64,000 nucleotides of DNA from Pedobacter psychrodurus (GTDB lineage: Bacteria; Bacteroidota; Bacteroidia; Sphingobacteriales; Sphingobacteriaceae). Numbering within the stretch: position 1 is the first letter of the stretch; each line of letters opens with the position of its first letter. The DNA is taken from contig NZ_SJSO01000022.1 of NCBI RefSeq assembly GCF_004331735.1, positions 1 to 64,000 on the forward strand. The letters run 5' to 3'. Positions 1 through 10,267 of the stretch are shown here, piece after piece. The notes beneath the pieces were generated by a model. That model did not search any database. It was not told the DNA's origin and saw only the letters and a program-made list of their open reading frames with translations. A program made the translations under genes and the position numbers.

Positions 1-290
1 CACAGAGACGGTAAACAGGTCATCCTCTCTGCTGATAATAAAGTGTTACTGTACTTTAGTTTTGACATCATCTAATCCTTTCGACGCCTCTTCGGCAGTT
101 CATTTGCATTCATCTTCTTTATACTCACCTGACACCTCTAAGATGCCTTTTCCTCTAACGCTCACTACCAGGACACTTAATCCAAGCAGCTTAGAGGAGG
201 TTTGGTACCTGCTCCTGTAAGCCGATACCGAGGGGCCCTCCCTCATCAATCAGACAGCATTGATTTGCTCACGCAAATCATTCATGTCGC
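1..290. other. Unassigned DNA downstream of susD
   Basis: No convincing gene is visible. The minus strand carries an open stretch of about 37 codons without a recognisable start or family match. Two small inverted repeats are present: GATTTG/CAAATC next to the susD end, and CCTCTAAG/CTTAGAGG further out. Neither is followed by a clear T-run. This could be the decayed end of an element continuing outside the window, but I cannot name it. Confidence 0.4.
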
Positions 291-2003
291 TCAATAACCC
301 GGACTTTGTTTAAGTGTGCCTTTACTCCTATCAATCTGGTCCTGAGGTAAAGGGAAATACTCATCTCTGCTTTCTATACTGATTCCTTTTAAATAGTCGA
401 AATATCCGCCTTCAAATAAGAAATAGCTTTCTAGCGTTTGTTTGGCTATGCCCCAGCGCACAAGATCGAAAAACCTATGGCCTTCCATAGCCAATTCTAA
501 TCTACGTTCAAAACGTACCGCATTTCTGGCGTAGGTATCATTTGGAAATGATACATATTGACTAACCTTGTAAGCTGCAGCTGGTACCCCGTTTATAGAT
601 TGAGGTGTTATTTTAGCTGCCCTAGCTCTTACAGCATTCACCAGAGTTAAAGCCCTTGGCAGGTCGCCTTTTTCTACCGCACATTCTGCTGCCATAAGGT
701 AAACATCACCCAGGCGGATCAAGTTTACATTTAACCCGGTTACATTGGTGGTACCTGGTGCAGTTCCGCTGGCAACCTGCGCAGCCTCTATTGTATTTTT
801 AACGGCAACAAACGGACCACCGTTGGAAGCATCACGGATCCAGGTATCACCGGCCATTATACCCCAATCGCGGTAAGGAACACCACGCCTGCCAATAGTC
901 GATTCTATACGCGGATCTAATGGAAGGGTTTTATCTACCACATAATTGTCTTTTGCAGCTCCGGTTAATCCAAAATCTGATTTGTAGGGGTTGGTACGGT
1001 AACTACCATCCAGCAATGGCAAACCAGCTAGATCAACTTTGAATGAATTAGCCAGATCAATAGAAGGCTGGAAGAAACCGCAACAGTTGATCGGGGTATT
1101 ACCGTAAGGAAAATTCAGGATATCGCCAACATTTCCATTATCACCACCTGTACCATCAGTACCTACCGAATGTTGAACAGACATAATAGTTTCTGGTCCG
1201 TCTTCTTTGGTAATATCGAAATTATCCGCATAAGGCATGGTGGTTAGATCTGCTTTAGCCAAAATTACCGCATTCAGCAGGTCGTAAGCTTCCGTATATT
1301 TTTTCTGATATAAGAATACTTTACCGAGATATGCCTGTGCAGCGTATTTATCAACCCTTCCTTTTTGGTTTTTAGGTTTGGTTGTACTTAGGTTGGCTAC
1401 AGCAAATTGAAGATCAGTCACAATATTTGGATAAATGTCTTTATCGTTTGGAACGAAGGTACCACTAGTGGCTTCAGTAACGTAAGGAACCAATTTAAAT
1501 ACCCTTACCAGAAAGAAATAGTAATGCGCACGTAATAAACGGGCTTCACCTTGTATCTCTTTAGTGCGGGCATCATCAAACTTGGCAGAACCATTGCCCG
1601 CCTGTAAATTAGCCAGTATTTTAAGTGTATTGTTACAACGTTGAATACCTTCAAAACACCTGTCCCAAAGGTTGGATAAGTTATCGTTAGTACTGGTTGG
1701 CGAATGCTGCTCAATGGCGTTCATAGGGGGCTGATCGCCAACGCTACTGCCTTTATGGGCATTATCTGAAGCGACTTCCCCAAAAAGCCATTGGCTCGGT
1801 GCAGCACCATAATTACCATAAGTACCATTCACATTACCGTTTAACAGTCCATAAGCACCTACCAGTAGGCCCTCTACCCCATCTTGTGTGGTTAATTGAG
1901 CTTCTGTAAGCTCGCCCTGAGGTTGCAGGTTCAAAAATTCCTTCTTACACGAGAAAGTAGAAAAGATCAGGAAGGAGAGCAGAATATATTTTATATGTTT
2001 CAT
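291..2003 (-). CDS. SusD/RagB family outer-membrane lipoprotein
   Basis: Surface glycan-binding lipoprotein that forms the lid on a SusC-type TonB-dependent importer. The 570-residue length is normal for the family. The N-terminus has a lipoprotein signal with the acylated Cys at residue 19 (STFSC). The C-terminal region shows typical SusD features: the VNAVRARA helix, the RFERRLELAMEGHRFFDLVRWG-like segment and the final SPGY. It lies 15 bp downstream of its SusC partner on the same strand, so the two are very probably co-transcribed. No enzyme gene of this locus is inside the window, so its substrate cannot be told. Confidence 0.95.
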   Translation of the reverse strand: MKHIKYILLSFLIFSTFSCKKEFLNLQPQGELTEAQLTTQDGVEGLLVGAYGLLNGNVNGTYGNYGAAPSQWLFGEVASDNAHKGSSVGDQPPMNAIEQHSPTSTNDNLSNLWDRCFEGIQRCNNTLKILANLQAGNGSAKFDDARTKEIQGEARLLRAHYYFFLVRVFKLVPYVTEATSGTFVPNDKDIYPNIVTDLQFAVANLSTTKPKNQKGRVDKYAAQAYLGKVFLYQKKYTEAYDLLNAVILAKADLTTMPYADNFDITKEDGPETIMSVQHSVGTDGTGGDNGNVGDILNFPYGNTPINCCGFFQPSIDLANSFKVDLAGLPLLDGSYRTNPYKSDFGLTGAAKDNYVVDKTLPLDPRIESTIGRRGVPYRDWGIMAGDTWIRDASNGGPFVAVKNTIEAAQVASGTAPGTTNVTGLNVNLIRLGDVYLMAAECAVEKGDLPRALTLVNAVRARAAKITPQSINGVPAAAYKVSQYVSFPNDTYARNAVRFERRLELAMEGHRFFDLVRWGIAKQTLESYFLFEGGYFDYLKGISIESRDEYFPLPQDQIDRSKGTLKQSPGY

Positions 2004-2018
2004 CTTTGTTTCTTTTAA

Positions 2019-5000
2019 TTAAAATCCAACATTAATACCAATTAAAAACTGACGGGGAGAAGGATAAACACCTTGATCTACCCCTGGAGCAGAGAAAGTA
2101 TCTGTAATCTGACTCACCTCTGGGTCCATACCAGTATATTTCGTTATTGTGAATAAATTGGTTGCACTCACATATACCCTCAATTTACTGATTGGCGAAT
2201 TGGCACCAAATGCTTTAGCAGTAGGGATCGAGTAGCCGAGCTGTATATTCTTTAACCTTAAAAAACTTCCGTCCTGAATGTAATAGCTCGATGAGGCAAA
2301 CTCCAGGTCTGAAGCACCCGCATAAGCAGAAGGTGTAAGACTGGTTGGATTTGAAGGACTCCATGCATTTAGCAACCTCGTACTTTTAGCGCCATCAAAA
2401 GAAGGGAAATCGGTGAAGTAGCGTGTAGCCTGAAAAATATCGTTTCCCTGAACGCCATAAATAAATGCAGCAATATCAAAGTTTTTGTAAGATGCGTTTA
2501 AATTTATCCCAGCGGTAAAATTAGGATTTGGATCTCCGATAATGGTCCGGTCTTTAGGATCGATTGCCCCATCGCCGTTAATGTCCTGATAACGCAAACC
2601 ACCAACCCTGGCACCTGCATACGATGGATTAGCCTGAATATCTGCGGTACTTTGGTAAATCCCAGCAGTTTTGTATCCGAAAAATGAACCAAATGGTGCA
2701 CCCTCCTGCAATACACTGGTTTGTAAACTTCTATAGTTGCCATAAATCTGGTTAAAAATACCAGGGGCCAACCTTACAATCTCATTTTTGTTTTTAGAAA
2801 AATTCAGTCCAATATCAAATTTAAACGGATTGTTGTCTTTGATGCCATAATGATAAGCGACATTAAATTCGATCCCTTTATTGCTCATATCACCAATGTT
2901 AACGAATGGTGAGCTGCCTAAACCAACCACACTAGATGGTAAAGGAAGGTTATAAAGCATATCAGAGGTTTTTTTATTGTACCAATCAACAGATCCGTCT
3001 ACAGCACCACCCAAAAGGCTAAAATCAAGCCCAATGTTCAGCGCTTTTAAAGACTCCCATTTTACATCGGCATTTTGATAGGCATTTTGCCAAACCCCGG
3101 TAGTTAAGCCATTTGCCCCACCAACAGCATAAGCAGAATTGATGATAGAACTTTGGAAACGGTTAATGTATTGGTATGGCGGTATCCGCTGATTTCCGGT
3201 TTGGCCATAACCTACACGGAGTTTTAAATCGCTAACCCATTTAATGCTCTTCATAAATTCCTCTTCCGATAATCTCCAGGCCACACTTGCCGCCGGGTAA
3301 TTACCGTATTTATTGTTCGGACCAAAGTTCGAAGATCCATCACGCCTGAACGTAATACTTGCCAAATAACGGTCGTGATATGAATAATCTACCTTTCCGA
3401 ATAAAGAGAATAGTGAACCGATAGAGCCAAAACTGGTATTGCTGATATTTGAAGAACCAGTACTTAGGTAATAATAATCCGGATTGCCCAGAATAAAGAA
3501 ATCATTTCTGCCTGCATTTAACTGACGGGATCTTGATCTGATTGCCTCTGTACCAACAAGGACATTTACACGGTGCAACTCATTAAAAATCTTACTGTAG
3601 TTTAAAGTATTGGACCAGGTCCATTCGGTATTATAACCCTGGTATTCGTTCAGGTTATTGGAGTTGTTCCCTTCAGAAAATTCTAAGTTTGGATAACGCA
3701 TAGACAGACCGTTAAAGTTTTCATAGCGCAAACCAAAATTGGTTCTCAATACAAGTCCTGGAAGGATATCGCCTTCAGCGAAAACATTTCCAAAGAAGAA
3801 ATTGCTTTTGTTTTTATTATCCTTGGCGCGGTAAAGGAAAGCAAGCGGGTTTTCTGCATTTCCCAACTGACTTCCACGGCTACCGGCAAAATTTCCGGCA
3901 ATATCGTAAACCGGGATGATAGTAGGGATACGGTAAGCCCATCCCAATGCACTGCCCTGATCCTGATAACTTCCGGGTGTATTAGGGTTAACACCAAAAC
4001 CATAACCTTCTGAATAACTGTACTGTGCATTTTCGCCAAAACGGACATGTTTGTTAAAAGCAGATATACTCGTGTTTGACCTCAAATTATACCTTTTAAA
4101 ACCCGTATATTTTATCGTTCCTTTCTGATCAAGGTATCCACCCGAAAAAGTATAGGTTGCATTTTCGCCACCACCTGTAGCACTGATCTGATAATTCTGG
4201 ATCGGTGCTGACTCAGTAATCTCATCAAACCAGTTGGTACCTTCTTTATTTGCCCTTGTAATCTGATAAAATAGATTAGGGTCACGGCTGTAGTTATATT
4301 TAGAAGGATCGGCATCTGCAGCGGCAACATCCAGGCCTAATTTTGAACCGGCTACCAGATAGTCGGGCAATACAGGAGTTGGCCCTGAACCATAATTTTT
4401 ACCAGCGGCAACTGTTTTTCCAGCATTTTTATATCCATCAAATACATATTGAGCATATTGTTGTGGATTCATCATTTCAGGGAAGCTACCTTTTCGTGGA
4501 GCCTGCGTACCATAATAAGAATCGAGTGTAATTTTTGGTGCTCCGGCCACTCCTTTTTTAGTGGTGATAATCACTACACCATTATTGGCCCGCGATCCGT
4601 AAATAGAGGCTGAGGAAGCATCCTTCAATACCTGCATACTTTCAATATCGTTTTGGTTAAGCCAGGATAATTTACCTTCAAAAGGAACACCATCAATCAC
4701 ATAAAGTGGTTCATTGTTATTGATGGTACTGATACCCCTGATGCGGATCTGCGGTGTAGAACCCGGCGCTCCATCGTTTATAATCTGTACCCCGGTAGCC
4801 TTACCCTGTAAAGCTTCTACTGCACTGGCGGCAGGCTGGGCTTTTAACAGGCCCATGCTCACTACGGCCACAGCACCGGTAAGATCCTTTTTCCGCTGGC
4901 TCGAATAACCGGTTACCACCACTTCTGATAATTTGTTGTTTTCGGCCAATAAAACAATAGTAATATTGGTTTGGTTGCCTACGGTAACTTCTTTTGATCC

Positions 5001-5249
5001 GTAGCCGATAAATGAAACTACCAGTACATCTGCAGGTTTTGCCGCAATAGAAAATGCTCCATTTGCATCAGTTGTGGTACCTCCGACACCATCTTTAATT
5101 TTAATTGTAGCGCCAATAACAGGTAATTTGTCATCACTGGCAATAACTTTACCAGTGATTTTTGATTGGGCCATTGCGCCAAGGGCAAATAACATCCCCA
5201 AACACAAGAGAAGAAAACTCCTCTTGATACAAGATACATTTTGTTTCAT
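2019..5249 (-). CDS. SusC/RagA family TonB-linked outer-membrane receptor
   Basis: Outer-membrane beta-barrel that imports oligosaccharides or peptides using TonB energy. The 1076 residues comprise a signal peptide ending near AMAQ (residue 28), a carboxypeptidase-regulatory-like domain (about 30-110), the TonB-box-like VVVTGY segment followed by the plug (about 110-230), and the barrel ending in the terminal aromatic residue GINVGF. It is the first gene of a two-gene SusC-SusD operon. The upstream region contains a 17-bp dyad at 5516-5532 that may be a regulator site. No anti-sigma or hybrid two-component regulator is adjacent. Confidence 0.96.
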   Translation of the reverse strand: MKQNVSCIKRSFLLLCLGMLFALGAMAQSKITGKVIASDDKLPVIGATIKIKDGVGGTTTDANGAFSIAAKPADVLVVSFIGYGSKEVTVGNQTNITIVLLAENNKLSEVVVTGYSSQRKKDLTGAVAVVSMGLLKAQPAASAVEALQGKATGVQIINDGAPGSTPQIRIRGISTINNNEPLYVIDGVPFEGKLSWLNQNDIESMQVLKDASSASIYGSRANNGVVIITTKKGVAGAPKITLDSYYGTQAPRKGSFPEMMNPQQYAQYVFDGYKNAGKTVAAGKNYGSGPTPVLPDYLVAGSKLGLDVAAADADPSKYNYSRDPNLFYQITRANKEGTNWFDEITESAPIQNYQISATGGGENATYTFSGGYLDQKGTIKYTGFKRYNLRSNTSISAFNKHVRFGENAQYSYSEGYGFGVNPNTPGSYQDQGSALGWAYRIPTIIPVYDIAGNFAGSRGSQLGNAENPLAFLYRAKDNKNKSNFFFGNVFAEGDILPGLVLRTNFGLRYENFNGLSMRYPNLEFSEGNNSNNLNEYQGYNTEWTWSNTLNYSKIFNELHRVNVLVGTEAIRSRSRQLNAGRNDFFILGNPDYYYLSTGSSNISNTSFGSIGSLFSLFGKVDYSYHDRYLASITFRRDGSSNFGPNNKYGNYPAASVAWRLSEEEFMKSIKWVSDLKLRVGYGQTGNQRIPPYQYINRFQSSIINSAYAVGGANGLTTGVWQNAYQNADVKWESLKALNIGLDFSLLGGAVDGSVDWYNKKTSDMLYNLPLPSSVVGLGSSPFVNIGDMSNKGIEFNVAYHYGIKDNNPFKFDIGLNFSKNKNEIVRLAPGIFNQIYGNYRSLQTSVLQEGAPFGSFFGYKTAGIYQSTADIQANPSYAGARVGGLRYQDINGDGAIDPKDRTIIGDPNPNFTAGINLNASYKNFDIAAFIYGVQGNDIFQATRYFTDFPSFDGAKSTRLLNAWSPSNPTSLTPSAYAGASDLEFASSSYYIQDGSFLRLKNIQLGYSIPTAKAFGANSPISKLRVYVSATNLFTITKYTGMDPEVSQITDTFSAPGVDQGVYPSPRQFLIGINVGF

Positions 5250-5706
5250 AGGTTTATATTGATTAGGTGAAATAATGCGTACTCATACAGCTGATGTGCT
5301 TCTAGGTTAATAAGCTTAATAACATCAGTTTATTGCCATCAGTTACGATGACATATTTAAGTGGCTTAGTTTGCCGGATTGCGGCATACAAGAAGAATGG
5401 ATTTCTCCTGTCAATAGGTAGATTTTTTCTCATAAGTAGGTAGGTTAGATAGGCTTGTTAGGTATTATTTATTTATGATTTACATAGTGACATTTTTTTT
5501 AGTAAACAATGTATTAGTGTATAATATACACTTAAATAAAAATAAATATACATATAAAAAATAATTATAATACAAAAAATACATTCACAAATAGACTATA
5601 AAATACTAACTAAAAGGATTATTGTATTAGATCAATAACAGATGTGTGTAATAAATAACGATTTGAGTTTGCATTTATCAAATAGTAAATTCTCATACAT
5701 TTTTTG
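5250..5706. other. AT-rich divergent intergenic region
   Basis: This stretch separates the minus-strand susC gene from the plus-strand helicase gene. It contains no ORF with coding character. It must hold the promoter of the SusC-SusD operon, and it contains a 17-bp dyad at 5516-5532. The part from about 5460 to 5700 is very A/T rich. Confidence 0.6.
5516..5532. promoter_or_regulatory. Perfect 8+1+8 dyad upstream of susC
   Basis: AGTGTATA, one central A, then TATACACT. It lies about 270 bp upstream of the SusC start. Perfect two-fold symmetry suggests a binding site for a dimeric regulator. It does not resemble the TAAAACGTTTTA sites of the later locus. Chance is possible in such AT-rich DNA. 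Confidence 0.35.
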
Positions 5707-5714
5707 TATCTTTG
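5707..5714 (+). promoter_or_regulatory. Bacteroidota -7 promoter element of helicase gene
   Basis: TATCTTTG matches the TAnnTTTG consensus for the main sigma factor of Bacteroidota. I see no clear -33 TTG at the usual distance. Transcription from here would give a leader of roughly 110 nt before the helicase start codon. Confidence 0.6.
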
Positions 5715-5718
5715 CCGC

Positions 5719-5801
5719 CGAAGCAGGAATAAGGGCTTGCCATTCTGAATGGCATATTCTCTCCGCAAGTTAGTCCTTCAACAAATGATTGTTCTAGCTT
5801 C
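5719..5801 (+). promoter_or_regulatory. Structured 5' leader of the DEAD-box helicase mRNA
   Basis: Nested pairings can be drawn inside the presumed leader: an outer GAAGC (5720-5724) with GCTTC (5797-5801), a middle CTTGC (5736-5740) with GCAAG (5765-5769), and a local hairpin TGCCAT/ATGGCA within 5738-5754. The middle and local stems share bases, so they are alternatives. Long structured leaders are known on cold-shock and RNA-helicase mRNAs in other bacteria. That this one regulates is an inference. Confidence 0.45.
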
Positions 5802-5828
5802 TTCGATAAATATTACACAGAAACATAC

Positions 5829-7130
5829 ATGTTATTCAAAGAATTAAACCTCATTGAGCCAATTCTAAAGGCCCTTGAGACCGAAGGTTATACACAACCT
5901 ACACCGATACAGGAGCAATCCATCCCAACAATATTAAAAGGCAAAGATTTATTAGGCTGTGCGCAAACCGGTACCGGAAAAACCGCTGCCTTTGCCATCC
6001 CGATGTTGCAGTTATTACACGAAAAACACATCAATACCAAAGCTACAAAAAACATAAAAGCGTTAATTTTAACGCCAACACGTGAGCTTGCCATCCAGAT
6101 TGAAGAAAGCTTTAAGGCTTATGGTCGTCATTTAAATTTACGCCATCTGGTAATTTTTGGTGGAGTAAACCAACACTCACAAGTAGAAGCCTTAAGAAAA
6201 GGCGTTGATATTTTAGTAGCTACACCTGGCCGTTTATTGGATTTAATGAACCAGGGGTTCATCAATTTAAACACTATTGAGCTTTTCGTATTGGATGAGG
6301 CCGACCGTATGCTAGATATGGGCTTTATTCACGATGTGAAAAGAGTGGTGGCTAAATTGCCTGCTAAACGTCAGACGCTATTTTTCTCGGCAACCATGCC
6401 AGATGAAATCCAGAAGTTGGCAAATACGATTTTATCTAGTCCGACAAAAGTAGAAGTTACCCCTATTTCTTCTACTGCTGAAACGATTGTTCAATCGGTT
6501 TATTTTGTAGACAAACCTGATAAAAAGAAATTATTGATCCACCTTCTTGAGGATAAAAAGATCGAAACTGCTTTGGTTTTTACCCGTACCAAACATGGTG
6601 CAGACCGAATTGTTAAGGATTTAGCGCATGCTGGAATTAAAGCGGCTGCCATTCATGGTAACAAATCGCAAAATGCCAGACAAAGGGCATTAACTGATTT
6701 TAAGGATAGGAAAATCCGCGTTTTGGTAGCTACTGATATTGCTGCCCGTGGTATTGATATTGATCAGTTATCACATGTTTTCAATTTCGAATTGCCGAAT
6801 ATCCCTGAATCTTATGTCCACAGAATTGGCCGTACAGGCCGGGCTGGTGCAAACGGTATTGCAATCTCTTTCTGTGATGCAGAAGAAAACGAATACTTAT
6901 TGGATATTCAAAAACTGATTAAAATTACTTTGCCAGTAGTTGATGACCATCCTTATCCGTTAAGCTGGGAAAGCATGTTGGCCAAAAACCAGATTAAACG
7001 CAAACCACAAGCCCAATCTAAAGGTGGCGGCGGTGCTAAAAAAGGTGGTGATGGCAATATGAGTGGTAAACCACGCAACGCCAGCAACAACAGAAGATTT
7101 GGTGGAAACAAGAAAAGAGGAGAAAGATAG
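5829..7130 (+). CDS. rhlE: DEAD-box ATP-dependent RNA helicase (RhlE-like)
   Basis: Unwinds structured RNA using ATP, with likely roles in ribosome assembly, RNA decay and cold adaptation. All core motifs are present in 433 residues: the Q motif with PTPIQ (24-28), Walker A AQTGTGKT (45-52), PTREL (83-87), DEAD (156-159), SAT (187-189), the ATDIAARG segment (301-308) and HRIGRTGR (331-338). The C-terminal tail after about 375 is basic and Gly/Asn-rich, typical of RhlE tails that bind RNA. It is a single-gene unit with a long structured leader upstream and a terminator downstream. The RhlE subgroup assignment is by overall likeness. Confidence 0.93.
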   Translation: MLFKELNLIEPILKALETEGYTQPTPIQEQSIPTILKGKDLLGCAQTGTGKTAAFAIPMLQLLHEKHINTKATKNIKALILTPTRELAIQIEESFKAYGRHLNLRHLVIFGGVNQHSQVEALRKGVDILVATPGRLLDLMNQGFINLNTIELFVLDEADRMLDMGFIHDVKRVVAKLPAKRQTLFFSATMPDEIQKLANTILSSPTKVEVTPISSTAETIVQSVYFVDKPDKKKLLIHLLEDKKIETALVFTRTKHGADRIVKDLAHAGIKAAAIHGNKSQNARQRALTDFKDRKIRVLVATDIAARGIDIDQLSHVFNFELPNIPESYVHRIGRTGRAGANGIAISFCDAEENEYLLDIQKLIKITLPVVDDHPYPLSWESMLAKNQIKRKPQAQSKGGGGAKKGGDGNMSGKPRNASNNRRFGGNKKRGER

Positions 7131-7180
7131 AAAGCTGAAAGAATAAAGCAGAAAGACTAAAGTTTTCCTGCACTTTTCAT

Positions 7181-7221
7181 AAAAACCCGGGGTATAAAAT
7201 ATAGCTCGGGTTTCTTTTTTT
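7181..7221 (+). terminator. Rho-independent terminator after helicase
   Basis: AAACCCG (7183-7189) pairs with CGGGTTT (7207-7213), followed by a run of T after one C. It lies about 50 bp past the helicase stop on the plus strand. Confidence 0.8.
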
Positions 7222-7258
7222 ACTCCCCAACTGAATTCGAGAGCAATAATGATAAAAT

Positions 7259-7300
7259 GGAAAAACCCCAAATTGATCTATCAACCTGGGGTTTCCATTT
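7259..7300 (-). terminator. Probable terminator of leuS
   Basis: AAACCCCA (7263-7270) pairs with TGGGGTTT (7287-7294). Read on the minus strand the stem is followed by a short T-run. It lies about 60 bp beyond the leuS stop codon and faces the helicase terminator. Confidence 0.6.
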
Positions 7301-7350
7301 ATAAACTTCGCAGGAAAGCTTTCCGCTTTAGTCTTTAAGCTTTAGACTCC

Positions 7351-10137
7351 TTAAACCACCACGTTAATAATTTTTCCTTTAACGAAAATGATCTTTTTAG
7401 GTATTTTCCCATCTAGAAATTTCTGAAAATGTTCATCGGCCAATAAAATGCTTTCAACTTCTGGTTGAGCTAAATTTAAACTCAAATTCAGGTTCATTTT
7501 CATTTTACCGTTAATTGAAACTGGATAGGCAAACTCATCTTCAACCAGATATTCAGGTTTAAATGTTGGGAAAGCAGTATATGATAAAGTTCCAGCTTCG
7601 TTACCTAACAATACCCAAAGTTCTTCGCAGATATGTGGTGCATAAGGCGAAAGGATAATCACCATATCTTCCAAAATCTGACGGTTTTTACATTTCAGAT
7701 CGGTTAATTCATTTACTGCAATCATAAAACTCGATACAGAGGTATTGAACGAGAAACGCTCGATATCATCCTGTACTTTTTTAATGATTTTATGCAATGA
7801 TTTCAATTCAGCTTTTGTAGGCACAGCATCGTTTACGTGGAAAGTCCAGTCTTCGTTGTGGAACAAACGCCAGAATTTACGCAAGAACTTAAATACACCT
7901 TCGATACCATTCGTATTCCAAGGTTTACTCTGTTCTAACGGACCTAAGAACATTTCGTACATCCGTAAAGTATCGGCACCGTAACGCTCAATCAAATCAT
8001 CCGGATTAACCACATTGAATTTTGATTTAGACATTTTTTCTACTTCAACACCGCAAATGTATTTTCCACCTTCAAGAATAAATTCCGCGTTAGTGTATTC
8101 TTCTCTCCAGGCTTTGAATTTATTTATATCGAGAATTTCGTTTTCTACAATGTTTACATCAACGTGCAAAGCCGAAGTTTTGTATTCTTTTCTTAAACCC
8201 GCCGAAACATAGGTATTGGTAGGTTTTCCATTCTCATCGTTAATACGATAAACAAAATTACTTCTGCCCTGAATCATCCCTTGATTGATCAGTTTTTTGA
8301 AAGGTTCTTCTTCTTTGGTATAACCTAAATCTTTCAAAAATTTATTCCAGAAACGGCTGTACAATAAGTGACCTGTAGCATGCTCAGAACCACCGATGTA
8401 CAAATCCACATCTTTCCAATATTCAACCGCTTCTTTTGATGCAAAATCGTTGTTATTATTGGCATCCATATAACGGTACCAGTACCAGCTACTTCCTGCC
8501 CAACCCGGCATCGTACTTAATTCATAGTGACCACCATCTTTCGGAACCCAATCTTCAGCCCTCGCCAAAGGTGGCTCACCAGTTTCAGTTGGTAAATATT
8601 TATCGATTTCCGGAAGCAACAATGGCAATTCTTCCTCATTTACCAAATAAGGTAATCCATCCTTAAAGTAAACCGGAATCGGCTCCCCCCAATAACGCTG
8701 GCGACCAAAAATCGCATCGCGCTGACGGAAGTTTACTTTTGCTTTCCCTACTTTTTCTTCTTCTAACCAGTTATTCAAAAACGAAACAGCTTCTTTATAT
8801 TCCATTCCGTTAATAAACCCTGAGTTGATGTATTTACCTTCTTTAGTTGGATCTGCCTGAACATCTATATCTTTTTGTCCATCTAAAATTTGGATAATCG
8901 GTAAGTTAAAGTGTGTAGCAAATAACCAATCGCGTTGATCGCCACTTGGAACTCCCATAACTGCACCTGTTCCGTAACCTGCCAGCACATAATCAGCTAT
9001 CCACAATTGCACGCGTTCGCCACTTACAGGGTTAATTACATATGTACCTGTAAAAGCACCAGATACCGTTTTAGTATCGGCCATACGGTCTAATTCTGAT
9101 TTCTTTTTAGTTTGAGCAATGTAGTTTGCAATGTCCTGTTTTTGTTCAGGAGTAGTCAATTCTGCAACCCACTCATGCTCCGGAGCCAATACGAGGTAAG
9201 AAACACCAAAAATAGTATCTACACGGGTGGTAAATACTTCAATCTGTTTGTCGTTTCCTTCTACCTGAAATTTAACTGATGCACCAACACTTTTACCAAT
9301 CCAGTTGCGCTGCATTTCTTTAATCGGTTCTGGCCAGTCGATCGTATCTAAACCTTGCAAAAGCCTTTCTGAATAAGCTGTGATTCTCATGCTCCACTGC
9401 ATCATTTTCTTTTGTTCCACAGGGAAACCGCCACGCTCAGAGAAACCGTCTTTAACCTCATCATTAGCTAAAACGGTTCCTAAAGCCGGACACCAGTTTA
9501 CGGTACTCTCGCGGAGATAAGTTAAACGGTATTTTAACAATTCAACCTGTTTCTCTTCATCGGTAAAGGTTGCCCAATCGCTCGGCATAAATTCTTTAGT
9601 ATCTTCATCACAAACTGCTCTAACATCAGCTGCACCAGAAGCATTGAATTTTTCGATCAAAGTGGTGATATCTTCTGCCCTATCGTTTTCGATGTTGTAC
9701 CAAGAGTTGAACAACTGCATGAAAATCCACTGCGTCCACTTGTAATATGAAGGTTCACTGGTACGTACTTCTCTGCTCCAATCGAAAGAAAAACCAATCT
9801 GATCTAATTGCCTACGATAGGTTGCAATGTTTGCCTCGGTGGTAATGGCAGGATGCTGGCCAGTTTGTATGGCGTATTGCTCTGCAGGTAATCCGAACGA
9901 ATCGTATCCCATTGGGTGCAATACGTTGAAGCCTTTAAGGCGTTTATATCTCGAAAAAATATCTGATGCAATGTAACCCAGTGGATGACCAACGTGCAAG
10001 CCTGCTCCTGATGGATAAGGAAACATATCTAACACGTAATATTTTGGTTTTTCAGATTTGCTTTCGGCTTTAAACGTTTGATGATCTGCCCAAAATTTCT
10101 GCCACTTTTGTTCTATTTCTTTGAATTGGTAATCCAT
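7351..10137 (-). CDS. leuS: Leucyl-tRNA synthetase
   Basis: Charges tRNA-Leu with leucine in the cytoplasm and is an essential class I aminoacyl-tRNA synthetase. At 928 residues it shows the HIGH-type motif HVGH (48-51), the CP1 editing domain (about 270-430) with TTRVDTIFG (303-311) and the GTGAVMGVPSGDQRD segment (389-403), and the KMSKS loop (701-705) followed by the anticodon-binding helical domain. The C-terminal domain is present. The upstream 75 bp up to 10213 is non-coding, so it appears to be a single-gene unit. Confidence 0.98.
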   Translation of the reverse strand: MDYQFKEIEQKWQKFWADHQTFKAESKSEKPKYYVLDMFPYPSGAGLHVGHPLGYIASDIFSRYKRLKGFNVLHPMGYDSFGLPAEQYAIQTGQHPAITTEANIATYRRQLDQIGFSFDWSREVRTSEPSYYKWTQWIFMQLFNSWYNIENDRAEDITTLIEKFNASGAADVRAVCDEDTKEFMPSDWATFTDEEKQVELLKYRLTYLRESTVNWCPALGTVLANDEVKDGFSERGGFPVEQKKMMQWSMRITAYSERLLQGLDTIDWPEPIKEMQRNWIGKSVGASVKFQVEGNDKQIEVFTTRVDTIFGVSYLVLAPEHEWVAELTTPEQKQDIANYIAQTKKKSELDRMADTKTVSGAFTGTYVINPVSGERVQLWIADYVLAGYGTGAVMGVPSGDQRDWLFATHFNLPIIQILDGQKDIDVQADPTKEGKYINSGFINGMEYKEAVSFLNNWLEEEKVGKAKVNFRQRDAIFGRQRYWGEPIPVYFKDGLPYLVNEEELPLLLPEIDKYLPTETGEPPLARAEDWVPKDGGHYELSTMPGWAGSSWYWYRYMDANNNNDFASKEAVEYWKDVDLYIGGSEHATGHLLYSRFWNKFLKDLGYTKEEEPFKKLINQGMIQGRSNFVYRINDENGKPTNTYVSAGLRKEYKTSALHVDVNIVENEILDINKFKAWREEYTNAEFILEGGKYICGVEVEKMSKSKFNVVNPDDLIERYGADTLRMYEMFLGPLEQSKPWNTNGIEGVFKFLRKFWRLFHNEDWTFHVNDAVPTKAELKSLHKIIKKVQDDIERFSFNTSVSSFMIAVNELTDLKCKNRQILEDMVIILSPYAPHICEELWVLLGNEAGTLSYTAFPTFKPEYLVEDEFAYPVSINGKMKMNLNLSLNLAQPEVESILLADEHFQKFLDGKIPKKIIFVKGKIINVVV

Positions 10138-10267
10138 TGCAAGTTTTAAATTTTTAAAGGGGCGAAATTACGGAAATTAAGGGGCTTAAAAAAGCACATT
10201 CAGGATAATATTTTGCCAGCAGAAATGCAGAATCAGAAGAAGTTATGGATAAAATGTGTTGTTTCTT

